Assembly (NCBI GenBank): GCA_963699305.1
Contig: OY969431.1
Span: 1,922,001 to 1,986,000 of the forward strand
Direction: 5' to 3'
DNA length: 64,000 nt
Source of the DNA: JBGQAS01 sp963699305
GTDB lineage: Bacteria; Chloroflexota; Anaerolineae; Anaerolineales; Anaerolineaceae
Positions 48,001 to 59,700 of this stretch are shown here, piece by piece. The stretch's first letter is position 1, and the number at the start of each line of letters is the position of its first letter. Under the pieces are notes generated by a model. The model did no database searches, was not told the DNA's origin, and worked only from the letters and a program-made list of their open reading frames with translations. The translations under genes were made by a program, and so were the position numbers.

Positions 48001-51000
48001 TTTTTTGTTCATGGATATCCCGACCGATCGCCTGGATCTCAATGACGCTACCATCGGCATCCAGCACCGCTGAATTCTCCCAACTGAACCAACGCACACC
48101 ATTAACAGTCAAATCGCGGCTCTCGGCAAACGTGCGATATGGCGGATGCATCACTAATTCCAAATTCCTCTTCACAACATTAAGGTCTTTAGGTTCCACA
48201 ACGTCAAAGAAGGGTTTTCCAATTAATTGTTCCTTCGAACGACCCACGGTTTTACAGTAGGCTTCATTTACGTAGGTCACGACTCCATCGGGGTTGTGCC
48301 TTTCGATGATCTCGGTCTGCGTTTCCACCAAGCTGCGGTAGCGCGCCTCACTGACCCGAATGGCTTCCTGTGCCTGGCGTTGATCGGTTATATCCCAGCC
48401 GACATTCTGCATTTCACTAATATTTCCGTGTGGATCGAGGATAGCAGAATTATCCCAATGGAACCAACGAATGCCCTTGGTAGTGATATTGCGGTTTTCT
48501 CCTTGCGAATGATAAGGAGGTTCCTTCGCTGCTTTGATGGTTTCGGCGACCAAGTGTTGATCATCCTTATGAACCATAAGTGGCGTTTGTGTTCCAAGAA
48601 ATTCTTCGCTCTTTTTTCCAAAAACACGGCAAAATTCATCATTTACAAAAGTAAGGTTGCCTTGAAGATCCATTCGCGAGATGATTGCGGTTTGGTTTTC
48701 CACCAGGCTGCGGTAGCGTTCCTCACTGATGCGTATAGCTTCCTCGTCTCTTTTTCGTTCGGTGATGTCAACGATTGAAATATTCACTCTGGCTAACGTT
48801 TCTTCAAATCCCGGTGCAACGGTCCAGTGAAGGTTGATATTGATCTTTTGACCATCCAGCGTCTGATTTACGGTTTCCCCCTCAAAATCATAATTTCCTT
48901 CAGCAATATGAAGGATCTCATCGATGACTCCAGTATTTGATTCCTCGCAAAATAGTTTACCAAGATTCTCCAGCAGATCCTCCTTGCTGGTTGCATGATA
49001 AAGCTGGACAGTTGCATTGTTGACATCCAGGATCTTCACTTGTTTGGCACATTCAAAAATGACATCGGGGTGGTCCGAAAAATATTTCCGGAAATTGCGG
49101 ATACCCTTCTTTTTCAAGCCATCGATGAGGTGTTTAACAGCTGAGAAATCCTCTTCCCAAAGTGAAATGGGAGAGTTTTCGAATAAACCCCGGTAGCGCT
49201 CTTCTGTTTCTCGTAATCTGTTCTCAGCAATTTTCCGCTCGGTAACATCACGTACTGAAGCCTGAACCAGGGTCTGATCACCGAAGCGGATAGGAGAAAG
49301 ACTGACTTCGGCATCGAATTTTGTTCCATTTGATTTTTGATGCTGCCATTGGAAAAGATGGTTTTGTCCTTTCAATGCTTTTTCAATCATTTGCTGTGAA
49401 GAAGTTGTAGATTCCTCCCCATTGGGCTGAAATTTGGGAGATAATTGCGCAGGTGTTTTACCAATAATATCGGAGCGCGAATAACCATAAATTTCCTCAG
49501 TCTTTTGATTGCAATCCACAAAAATACCGTTCTGCATAATGAGAATGGCATCATTGGCAAGATTGAATAAACTTCGATATCTGCTTTCGCTTTCACGAAT
49601 GAGTTCCTGAGCTTTGGAACTGGCAGTGATATCCACATAAGTGACCAGAACACGTGACAAACTATTCTTATGACTAACTGGGACCGATAAACTGAGATCA
49701 AAAATGACGTCTTCACCTTTAATGTTTTTAGACGGACTCACGCCCTGGAAACTCAGGATTCCATTTGCCAGGCAAATTATTTCCTCCAAGAATACCTTCA
49801 GGGATGCCTCTGTGAAATAACGAGTGAGGTTGCGGATGACTTCATCCTTGCTGGTTGCACCCAGCAATTTGACACTCATTTTATTTACTTGCAGGACCTT
49901 AATCAGGGATATCAGCTTCCTCACCAGTGCAGGGTGTTCGGAGAAATATCTCCGGAAATCCTTTACACCCTTCTTCTTCAATGCATCGATATGCTTTTTA
50001 ATTTCCGACCAATCCTCTTCCCAAATTGCAATCGGAGCATGTTCGAAAATGGCGCGAAAACTCGCCTCACTTTCCTTTAACGCACTTTCAACGCGATGCC
50101 TTTCTGTAACATCCAATATCATGCCATCCAGGTATAACGGCTTTCCATTACCGTCATACACCGGACGACCTCGTTCCCAAAGGAAGCGGATGCTGCCATC
50201 TTTACGATGCATGCGATATTCACCGGAATACGGTTTGTTTTCTGCGATGGATTTACGAACCTGGGAAATGAAAATATCATTGTCTTCCCCAATGACCAAC
50301 TTCGCCATCCAGCGCCCCATTTTTACGAGTTCATCATTGGAATAACCCGTAATTGGCAATGCCATTTCGTTAAAAAGCTGAATCCGGTTATTTTCCTGCA
50401 GATAGTCGCGATAGACCATGCCAGGCAGGTTTTGCGCCAGGGTTCGGTAGGCATTTTCACTTTCCCGGAGTGCATTCTCGGTCTGTTTGCGGTCAGTGAT
50501 ATCGGTCAGATAGCCATTGAACCGGGTAACCTTTCCATTCTCGTCTCGGTTGACAATGGTGTAATCATGCACCCAGAAGACCTGACCCGAAGGAGAAAGA
50601 ATTCGATACTCCTGTTCGAAAAATGAACGATCCTCTTTTTTTCGTAATTCCGCTTCTTCGTAGGCTTGAGGAAAATCATCAGGGTGAATGATGTCGATAT
50701 AGCGCGGATGACCACGCACCAGGTCTTCGGGCTGGTAGCCAAAGTGTGTGACATTGGGCGAGATATATTCCAGCGGCCATTCGGGATCATTTTTCCACGC
50801 ACAAGCAATGACCGGGCCTGCCAGATATAAATTACGTTCGCGCTCCATTAATTCCCGCGTGATTTTTCGTTCCGTGATCTCCTGCACGGTTCCTGATAGA
50901 CGGAAAACCTTTCCGCTGGAATCCTTATGCGTTTTTCCAATTGCCCACACCCATACTAATCCATGCTGGGGATGGATGACTCGGAATTCAACGCTGAAGT

Positions 51001-53212
51001 CTTTTCCCTGGGTTATCGCTTCTTGAAGAGCTGTAAACAATTTCTCCCAGTCATCCGGGAGAACGAACTCTTTAAATTTATGTTCATGCCAACTTAGCTC
51101 GCCCAGACCAGGTTGCGCGCCGAGAATGCTGTACATTTCTGGTGACCAGGAAGATTTCTCAGAGGCAACATCATATTCCCAACTGCCAAGATGGGCAATC
51201 GCCTGCGCATCGATCAGATCAGCTTCGCTCTTTAAAATCCTTTCTTCCATCAACTTGCGGTCAGTGATATCGGTGAACGTGCTAAACGAGCCGGTAAAAT
51301 TCCCGTCCTCGTCCTTGATTGGCTGGGCAGATACAATCGTCCAAATGAGGCTTCCGTCTTTCCGGCGGAAACTGCGTTCATAGTGCTGACCAAAACCCCT
51401 TTTTCGAGCTTCCATCTTGTTGCGATGATCCAGCATCTGGTCTTCAGGCATAAAGGTAGTACCAGGTTTACCAAGCAATTCTTCCTGGTTATAACCCAGC
51501 ATATCCATCATCCGCTGATTCACAAAGGTGATCTGGTATTGATCATCGGTTGTCCAAATCCCTTCATTGGCCATTTCCACGATGAGTCGATATCGTTCTT
51601 CACTTTTACGTTGTGCAACTTCTGCCAAATGTCGCGGTGTTACATCGGAGATGATGCCTTGATGATAAAGAGGCTTCCCCTGGTTATCGCGGACAACCAG
51701 AGTGTGTTCTTCAACCCAACGGGTTTCCCCTGATTTTGTGATGATCCGATAGGAAAGGTCAAATTGATCAAACTCCTTTTCAATCGCTGATTCCACCTTG
51801 TGCCCGAGTTCTTTAAAATCGTCAGGGTGAACCACGTCTCGATCAAAGCGCAGGTTACCGGATATGAAATCATCCACGGAATAACCAAACCGTTCAATAT
51901 TACTCGAGAGGAATAAAGGTGGTTGATCGAATTTTAAGGGCCAACGCACAACGATATTAGGACTTTCATTAACAATCGATTCCAATTCTGATCTACGGTT
52001 GGTAAGCTCCCTAAGAGCCTCTTCCGCTTGCACCCGTTCTGTAATATCCCTGGCAATGCCTTCAAGCGCCAGCAAGCGTCCATCTGCATCTCTTACATAC
52101 GTGCCTTTTGCTTCCACCCAGCGGATGGTGCCATCCCGGGAGATCCAACGCAGACGGATGGGGATGTTGTAACTTTCAGGATCGGAAAGCATTTTTTCAA
52201 AGAGCTTAAGGTCATCGGGATGAATAATCTCGATCATTAAATGGGGGTTTTGATAAAATTCATCCGGCGAATGGTTGACAAAACGAACCGTTGCAGGACT
52301 GATGTAATCAAAACCAAAGTCGGGAAAAAACCGCAAACGGAAAACAACATCGCGGGCGTTTTCAGCCAGCAAACGGAATCGTTCCTCGCTGGCACGCAAG
52401 GCATGATGTTCGCGTGCCAGCAATACACGTGAGTAAGCGGCTTCGATGATGGAAGGCAGGAATTGGTAATACCCGATTTGCTTGATGATGAAATTTTCGG
52501 CACCGAATTTAATGGCTTCAACAGCCAGCTTTTCATCCGCCTGATTGGCCACCAGCACGACAGGTTGGATAATATGACGCACTTGTTTTAACTCGCGCAG
52601 AACATCCAAAATCCCATGATTTGGCAGACTGCAGTCCAACACGAGCACATCTACATCATTGTTCACCTTATCATGCGGGAAAGCTTTCAGAACATCTTCA
52701 GCTGAGTTAATGATCTGCAGCTTTATAGACGGTGCGACAGATTCCAGGTGTTTTTCTGTTAATTCCGCATCGGAGCTATTTGGCTCAGCGAATAAGACAC
52801 GAATAAGGTCAACCTTCGTTGAAGTGACAGATGGAACCTTGCGCATGACTTCTTCAATGATATCGGGAACTTTTTTATAATAATCCAGCTTCTTGATGAC
52901 GTAAGCACTTGCACCCCTGCTTAACGCTGAAACAACTTCCTGTTCTTCGGCTTGACCGGAAACAAGTACAATGGGTTGCTGGAACCCACGATTCTTGAGT
53001 TCCGTTAAAAATGTCAATCCTGTACCATCCGGCAGATTAAAATCGGTCAGGAAAAGATCGTAATACTCCATTGGATGAGACTCAATGCGGTTCCAAGCCT
53101 CTTTACAGCTTTCAGCAATATCCAGAGTATAGGCATCCTTTTTTTTACTTGTGAAGGCAAGGCGGGTCAGTTCACTATCGTTGGGATTGTCTTCCAGATA
53201 AAGAATTTTCAT
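45084..53212 (-). CDS. Giant REC-REC-PAS(x13)-GAF(x3)-HD-GYP signalling protein (one frameshift)
   Basis: About 2,709 residues. Two receiver-like domains (1-125, 135-265; MKILYLEDN and DLFLTDFNLPDG; the second has DVLVLDCSLPNHG), roughly twelve PAS/PAC units (285-1855, each ending in D(I/V)TERK-like), a GAF (1855-2045), a PAS (2045-2165), two GAFs (2165-2490) and an HD-GYP phosphodiesterase (2500-2705) with LLHDIGKLVVPD, HHERWNGSGYPSGLKG and DIWDALRSDRPYR. HD-GYP hydrolyses c-di-GMP. The last part is in another frame; restoring one A in TTTAACC at ~45463 joins it. No membrane segment visible. Start 53212 has GGAGATG upstream. Confidence 0.9.
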
Positions 53213-53322
53213 ATAGCCATCTCCAGAATCCATTCATTAAAAACAATAAAATAATCTTGGATTACCGAAGCGAAATATGCGTGCATCAATGAAAAGAAAT
53301 GAAAACGTAGCACTATCCTTAC

Positions 53323-53353
53323 ATCATACAATATAATCCCCGTATCATGTCAA
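53323..53353 (-). promoter_or_regulatory. Candidate promoter of the giant signalling gene
   Basis: TTGACA at 53353-53348, TATGAT at 53328-53323 on the minus strand; 19-bp spacer, longer than usual. Confidence 0.35.
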
Positions 53354-53383
53354 TCCCCCTGCTTACAATCACATTACGAAAGG

Positions 53384-54484
53384 TTAGCGCTTTTTAAGGT
53401 AGGCAGTATTGGATATATGTCCATGCCGATGATGCATATCCGGGTTGTGTGCGTGGGAATGATCCAGTTCCTCGTGTAAATGAACATGTGAGTGGCTTTT
53501 TACCAATGGGCTCTGCATATTTACATGATTGTGATCATGATGCCCATCCTGATGATTGTGACGGTGTTCATGGTGGAGTTCCGGATGGACGTGGTTATGT
53601 GCATGGTTTTCGCCCAAAAGGAGCCACGCCCCAAGGATCATCAGCGGCATGGCAATGAAGAATAATACAGTAAGGCTATCCTTGAACATCAGGAAGGATA
53701 GCAGCATTCCAATAAAAGGCGCCAGACCGAATAAGGTGCTGGTTCGAGCCGCTCCCAATCCGCGCATGGCATAAACAAAGAGGACAATACTCAGTCCATA
53801 GCTGATGCTCCCCAATAGCATTGCCAGAAAGCTCTGGGAAAGCATGGGCAACGGTCTTCCCAAAATAATCGATAGCAAACAGGAAAAAGTTCCCGCGGTC
53901 AAGCCTTTAATGGTGACAATCTGTAAAGGATCCTTGGCGGAGATGGTGCGCGTGAAATTGTTGTCCAGCCCCCAAAAGAAACAAGCTCCCAGGACACCCA
54001 ACGCGCCCAGGGTAATACCCAAGGTGCCGCCCGGTTGCCAAGAGAGGAGAATGGAAGCGAGGGTCACCAGCACTACTGCCAACCCAACCTTCCTGCCAAT
54101 GGCCTCATGAAACAAAGCAAATGCCAGTAAAGTAGTTGCGACACCTTCAAAATTCAACAGCAGCGAGGCTGTTGCAGCAGGAGCTGCTTGCAGGCTGAAC
54201 ATCAGGAGGATTGGGGCAGCCACCCCGCCAAACACAATCGCACCTGTCAAACCGGGTATGTCTTGCCTGCTAAGGCGAGCTTCCTGCTCCACCCCTGCTG
54301 AAAAAATCCGACGGAAAAAACGAAAAATGAGTGTTCCCAATCCTGAACCAATGTACAGGAGACCTGCCAGAAAAATAGGATCAATATTCCCAAGGAGTAA
54401 TTTTGCCAGTGGTGCGCTGATTCCAAAGAACGCCGCTGCCATAAGCGCTTGAATAGAAGCCAGTATCCGATCATTTTGTTTCAT
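53384..54484 (-). CDS. EamA/DMT transporter with His-rich C-terminal tail
   Basis: 366 residues. Ten predicted helices (about 10-295) with two EamA repeats (LMAAAFFGISAPLAKLLL; GVLGACFFWGLDNNFTR). The last ~65 residues are extremely His-rich (HAHNHVHPELHHEHRH, then HHDHNHVN, HSHVHLHEELDHSHAH), a metal-binding tail likely on the cytosolic side. Suggests export of Ni/Co/Zn or metal sensing on a drug/metabolite transporter. Monocistronic. Confidence 0.85.
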   Translation of the reverse strand: MKQNDRILASIQALMAAAFFGISAPLAKLLLGNIDPIFLAGLLYIGSGLGTLIFRFFRRIFSAGVEQEARLSRQDIPGLTGAIVFGGVAAPILLMFSLQAAPAATASLLLNFEGVATTLLAFALFHEAIGRKVGLAVVLVTLASILLSWQPGGTLGITLGALGVLGACFFWGLDNNFTRTISAKDPLQIVTIKGLTAGTFSCLLSIILGRPLPMLSQSFLAMLLGSISYGLSIVLFVYAMRGLGAARTSTLFGLAPFIGMLLSFLMFKDSLTVLFFIAMPLMILGAWLLLGENHAHNHVHPELHHEHRHNHQDGHHDHNHVNMQSPLVKSHSHVHLHEELDHSHAHNPDMHHRHGHISNTAYLKKR

Positions 54485-54543
54485 CGGATGGATTGTACCG
54501 TATATACATGAATCATCGTTTGGATTTGGAGGATCGGAAAAGG

Positions 54544-54909
54544 TCAGTGTTTGAGAGTGATCTGGAATCCACCCATACCCAGTTCCCAGCCCAATTTTTT
54601 CAACGCAGTCAGTACGAATTCATGGAATCCCAACGGAAAAGACCGCTCGGATTCTTGATGCATTGCCCAGAAGTAAAGGTCTTTCAGAGGTTGAGCAGCG
54701 CGCTGATCCATGGATTCGCCTAGCATTTTCACCGCTTCGAGTCGCACAAAATCATCGGCATCCTTGAGAAAACCAATCAGCGCATCGGTCGCTTCTGGTG
54801 TATGGAATTTTCCCAACTCCTGGACGGTTTGTTTACGTACCTCGGGATTGGGATGAGACAGTAATCGAGCTAATCGTAGAATCGCAGTAGACACGCATCC
54901 TCTTTGCAA
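54544..54909 (-). CDS. HEAT-repeat protein
   Basis: 121 residues. Two to three HEAT-like helical repeats: LARLLSHPNPEVRKQTVQELG, DALIGFLKDADDFVRLEAVKMLGE, then AAQPLKDLYFWAMH. Scaffold or protein-protein interaction role; no catalytic residues. The start assigned is the longest frame and may be shorter. Confidence 0.7.
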   Translation of the reverse strand: MQRGCVSTAILRLARLLSHPNPEVRKQTVQELGKFHTPEATDALIGFLKDADDFVRLEAVKMLGESMDQRAAQPLKDLYFWAMHQESERSFPLGFHEFVLTALKKLGWELGMGGFQITLKH

Positions 54910-54979
54910 AAATGCATCAACCCGGTCTGATTTATTATATAGAATTTACCCTGTTATGAAAAGTATATAGATGGAAGCT

Positions 54980-55783
54980 TTATGCATTCCCATCTACACG
55001 ATCGAAAAATTCATCTTGAAGTTTTTTAGCGATATTGTCTGCTTTTACGGCCTTGATGACCTTTGCCAATGCACGTGCTCGCGAAGCCAGCATACGGTCA
55101 CCCTTTTCAGCTGTGGCTTTTGACCCATCACCGCAATAGTGACTCGGGTGGTCAGCATACCACCAGATACCCATATCCACACCAAGTTCGCGCAATTCCT
55201 TGAGCCGTCCAAGGGGCATTCCCTCATCTCCTGGTTTAAGCAGATCTTTGCGGACAAATTCCGGGTGAATGGCAAGGATGGCACTGGTTTCGACCTCTCC
55301 CGCATGGCCATCGACGGTGGTTTCCCACTGCTTCGCCAGTTCGGCTTCATCTTTTTGCGAATAGTGCGGTTCAGCGATATAAACGACATAATCCCGACGA
55401 CTGGCAAGTTGTAATTGGGAGAAATAATGGATAAGGCTATCATTCCCGCCGTGTGCATTCACAATGATTATTTTCTTTAATCCGTTGCGGGCGACTTCAC
55501 GACAAACATTTTCGAGCAATTCCATAAAAATGCGGGGTTCCACACCGATACAACCCGGATAATGGCGCGCTTCGAGGATCTGCGTGTAGATGAAATCGGG
55601 ATAGATGATGGCAGGTTCCAGTTCAGCCGCCCGATGGCACAGTTCGCGGGCAATAAACATGTCAGTACCCAAAGGCAGGTGGTGGGCATGGCGCTCGATG
55701 CAGGATAAAGGCAGTAAGCACACCTGCTGCACCGCTTTTACCACTTCGGGAAATGTATCCCCTGTCAGTTGTTCCCAATGCAT
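54980..55783 (-). CDS. Creatininase-family amidohydrolase
   Basis: 267 residues. Metal-binding pattern of the family: IERHAHHLPLGTDMFIA, IIIVNAHGGNDSLIHY and DGHAGEVETSAILAI supply the Asp/His/Glu ligands. Enzymes of this fold open cyclic amides or act in flavin and cofactor synthesis (FAPy deformylase, mycofactocin MftE). The exact substrate cannot be read here. Divergent from the phosphoesterase gene. Confidence 0.88.
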   Translation of the reverse strand: MHWEQLTGDTFPEVVKAVQQVCLLPLSCIERHAHHLPLGTDMFIARELCHRAAELEPAIIYPDFIYTQILEARHYPGCIGVEPRIFMELLENVCREVARNGLKKIIIVNAHGGNDSLIHYFSQLQLASRRDYVVYIAEPHYSQKDEAELAKQWETTVDGHAGEVETSAILAIHPEFVRKDLLKPGDEGMPLGRLKELRELGVDMGIWWYADHPSHYCGDGSKATAEKGDRMLASRARALAKVIKAVKADNIAKKLQDEFFDRVDGNA

Positions 55784-55865
55784 AGTATTCTCCTATTCTG
55801 AGATAGATATATCATACAACTAATTTATCCAGCTACAAACGGAATGTAGGTAGAATATGCTCGTA

Positions 55866-55871
55866 TATAAT
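55866..55871 (+). promoter_or_regulatory. -10 box, leaderless arrangement, of phosphoesterase gene
   Basis: TATAAT is followed by 6 bases then the ATG at 55878; no Shine-Dalgarno. Confidence 0.6.
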
Positions 55872-55877
55872 TAATCC

Positions 55878-56741
55878 ATGGCGGTTTGTTTTTTTGTATC
55901 CGATTTACACGGACAGGAGCGGCGTTACTCCATGCTGTCAGCGTTGATCCTCCGTGAATCTCCGGGTGGGATCTTTCTCGGTGGTGATCTCCTAAGTGCA
56001 GGTGCCGTCTTCTCCAATATTGAAGTAGATTATCGGTCATCTTTCTTACAGGATATCGTGATTGATACTTTTCGGAAATTAAAGAGAGCCATGGCGGATG
56101 CATACCCAAAGGTGTATATCATCCTTGGCAATGATGACCCACGCAGCCTGGAAAATGAAATCCGGCAGGCAGAATCAGAGGGGATCTGGCGCTATGTCCA
56201 CATGAATGAAACCTCCTTTGAGAATCATCCGGTAATGGGTTATTCCTTTGTCCCGCCTACACCATTTTTCTTCAAGGATTGGGAAAAATACGATGTCTCG
56301 CAGTTCGTGGATCCCGGCTGTATATCCCCCGAGGAAGGCATCCGCACCATCCCGGAATCCACCTCTTCCCTACAATTTGCCACCATCCAGGAAGATATTA
56401 AAACGCTAATGGGGACAAAGGATGTCTCCAATGCCATCCTTCTCTTCCATGCACCACCGTATGATACTCAATTGGATCGGGCTGCCCTGGATGGGAAGCT
56501 GGTTGATCATGTACCGTTGGATGTGCATGTTGGCAGCATCGCCATCCGTGAATTTATAAAAACACATCAACCCCTGATCACCCTGCATGGGCATGTGCAT
56601 GAATCCGAACAATTGACAGGAAACTGGAAGGATAAAATCGGGCGCACGTGGTCATACTCAGCAGCACACAATGGGCGGGAGCTTGCACTGGTGCGCTTCG
56701 ATCCTGAATCCCCTTCCACTGCTTCACGCGAACTGGTCTAA
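55878..56741 (+). CDS. Metallophosphoesterase
   Basis: 287 residues, calcineurin-like fold: FVSDLHG, GGDLLSAG, ILGNDDPRS, LLFHAPPYDTQLD and HGHVHE provide the dimetal ligands. Start fixed by the -10 box 6 bases upstream. The substrate is unknown; a cytosolic nucleotide or protein phosphatase is typical. Its 3' end converges with the PPDK-like operon. Confidence 0.9.
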   Translation: MAVCFFVSDLHGQERRYSMLSALILRESPGGIFLGGDLLSAGAVFSNIEVDYRSSFLQDIVIDTFRKLKRAMADAYPKVYIILGNDDPRSLENEIRQAESEGIWRYVHMNETSFENHPVMGYSFVPPTPFFFKDWEKYDVSQFVDPGCISPEEGIRTIPESTSSLQFATIQEDIKTLMGTKDVSNAILLFHAPPYDTQLDRAALDGKLVDHVPLDVHVGSIAIREFIKTHQPLITLHGHVHESEQLTGNWKDKIGRTWSYSAAHNGRELALVRFDPESPSTASRELV

Positions 56742-56745
56742 TCTA

Positions 56746-59700
56746 TCAGGTTTTATCATGCTTCACTGCCATCCCCATGGCGAGCGGTCGGGCAGCATCT
56801 GTTACTGCCCCAATTTTGGCAGCCCAGGATGTGCTATTTTTAATGTCCGCGTCCGAAACCAAGTGCACATCCAGCATCCCTTTTGATTGCACTCCTGTAC
56901 GCAGGAAATTTGCCTGACTCAGACTTAAGCTCCAGCCTTCGAGCCAGTTGAGCAGGTCTTTACGCTGCGCCTGCGTCCCCTGGAAATGAATCAAAACATC
57001 AATATCACTGCCGGGTCCTGCTGTAGCATTTTTAGTGCTGCCAAAGATGTAAAAATTCCTAACTCCAAAACGGGCAGGATCAAGCTGGGCGGCGATGTTT
57101 TCCACCGCCTGCAACCTCCAACGCCAATGATAATCAGCTTCCGGTTGAAAGATTTTATCGGTGGGGTTTAATTCTGATTCGTATTCTGCTTTTGTTTCCG
57201 GTGAAGCCAGAAATGCGAGCGCTTCCTCTGTATCAGCATTCATTAAAACGCGCAGGATCCGGCTGCCGGTGGATGCCTGCACATCAATGACATGGATGAC
57301 ATCGGCATAAGCGGCAAAGTCGGGAAGCATGCCTTTCAGCATATTCTCAGCACTCAGTAAGAATTCATCCTGGAACACATTCGCTTTTTCATCCGGGTAC
57401 AGCGGGAGATATCGGATGGATGCTTCCACCAAGTCCTGGAAAAAGTGTGTGCCAAATGAGAGCTCAGGTAGGTAATCCTTCTTTTTCCGTGCGATCTCCA
57501 CCAGCATGGCAGTGTTGTTGAGGTCCGAATAGGTCACGCTCACACCCAGTTTGATGTCCCCGCGGCTTCCCCACCTGCCGGGACCCATCAGGATGAATTG
57601 GCGTTTGGGCAGAATCTGGTTAAGCCTGCCGACAGCCCTTCCAACGGTAACCATATCTTGGTAGTTGGTGAGTTCGGCATATTTTTGCGGGTCGACATAA
57701 ACAATATACTTAATATCCGGCACTTTACCATTGGAAATATAGCGGTGTGCAGAAAAAAGGACATCCTCCTTGGGAATATCCCGCGGGATGACCGCTGAAA
57801 CACTTTCATCGGTGAAAAAACTCTGCGACCGGCATTGCAGAAGATAAAAATTAGTACCGTCATGTGCAAATTCGATATCGATGGGACGATTGAACGTTTT
57901 TTGGAGAACCCCCAGGATATGCTGGACTTGTTTGAGAAATGGTGTCCGGGAAAAAAGCCCTTCAAATGTTACGATGAAATTGCCCTTCTCAAAATCCAAT
58001 TTTATCGTGCTGGGAAGGCGCACAAAATCCGGTTCCAAAACCGAAATAAGCTGGCTCACCATGGGATATTCGCGCCCATGATGTTTCAATAGATCGGCAA
58101 TGGCAATAGTTTCAAACTTGCGGGATTCCAGGTTGATCACATCCGCTTTCTTGGGAGCGTAATAAATGATCTCGTCATTTGTGACGTTGACCCGCAAACC
58201 AGGTTGACCGGGTGCTACGAGCAGTGGGTAATCATCCCCGATCCGATCAACGGCACGTGTGCCCAGACCGGGCACCAGGCGCACAAGTCCATCTTCGCGT
58301 TTAATGCGGCTTGACCAGCGGAATTCATTGTTGCTGAACGCCACACCAGCGAAGGCAGGCAGGAAGTAATGCCCGATCTTTGTTCCGACAACCTCCTGGA
58401 TCATGATCCCCATTTCCTCGTGGAAATCCATTAATCCATGCTGGAAACGGTATTCAATGGGATCTGGTCCGAAAAGTGAAGCAAACACTTCTGCGATGGC
58501 ATCGATCAGAGCAGCAAGCCGTTCTTCCTTCGTTCCAATGTTGGCAATGAAAAGGCTCTTATATTTGCCAGCAAAAACAGCATCGGTCTGATCTTCGAGC
58601 AGACTGGAGCTGCGAACAATGAGCGGTACATCTCCAAAATCCTCGAGTGCCATGGTGAGCCCCTTGATGATCTCAGGGGGCATGGGAGCGCTTTTGAACA
58701 TATGCACAATATAAGGGTATTCCTGCCGTACCTGGCTGATATCCTTGTATTTCTGCTCGACAATATCCTCCATATTGTTGTAACTCATAAAGTACAGCAC
58801 GCTGTCAGAGGTGATGTACCAAGTCTTGGGTGTTTTAATATCCTTGAGCAGCTGATCTTTCTCAGCAGACATCTTTAGAATCTGGGAGGCAAGGAACAGG
58901 CTGGAACCTTTTCCGCCCAATTTGCCGTGACTGCTGACAGGGAAAATGACCCGCTCCATGAAACTGCTGAAATCAGCGATGCTGATATGCTGCTTGGCGA
59001 TGTTAATGAAATTAATCTGGTCGCTGAGAATGCGCCGAATGAGCGTAACCCGGAACCATTGTTCCCGCGCTTCGGATAATTCGATACCCTGTTTCACCAG
59101 AACACGGTAGCGTTCGAGTGCGGAACTCATATCAGCCAGCGAGGAATTAGGGTCGAGGAGCGCATCAATGAGAAAAGATGAACGTTCCTCCTTGATCCAT
59201 TTTTGGATGTTGTCCAGGATCACCTCACGGGTAAGATGCTTGCTGGCAACCTTGAACACCTCGTTGGACATGGCAAGCAAGCTGCCCGAAGCGCGTTGTT
59301 GAAAAGGCTGGTTCATATCCGCTTCCACGTCCTTGAAAGATGCGGGGGCGAAACGATCCAGCAATTCATCACCTTCCTTAATCCCCTGCCAGCCGAGGTA
59401 ATTGATCATCTTGCGGGTTATGCGTATCAGCAGCGTGGGATCGGTGCGTTTTAGCAGGTCGATGATTACTGTCCACTCATCCGCACCTTCCTGTTTCTTT
59501 TTCTTCTCTTTCTGGAACACCTGCCTGAGCTGCTGGTGCAGCAGGTACATGCTGACCTGATCGGCAATCGAATCGATGAGCTTCCGTTCTTCTTTTAAGA
59601 ATGGTCCTTCATCTTCAGGTGGCATTTCCTCGGTATATACCACGCTCAATGCGCCAAAACGTTCGTTTTGAACCAGGATATTCGAGTTCATTTCCCAGGG

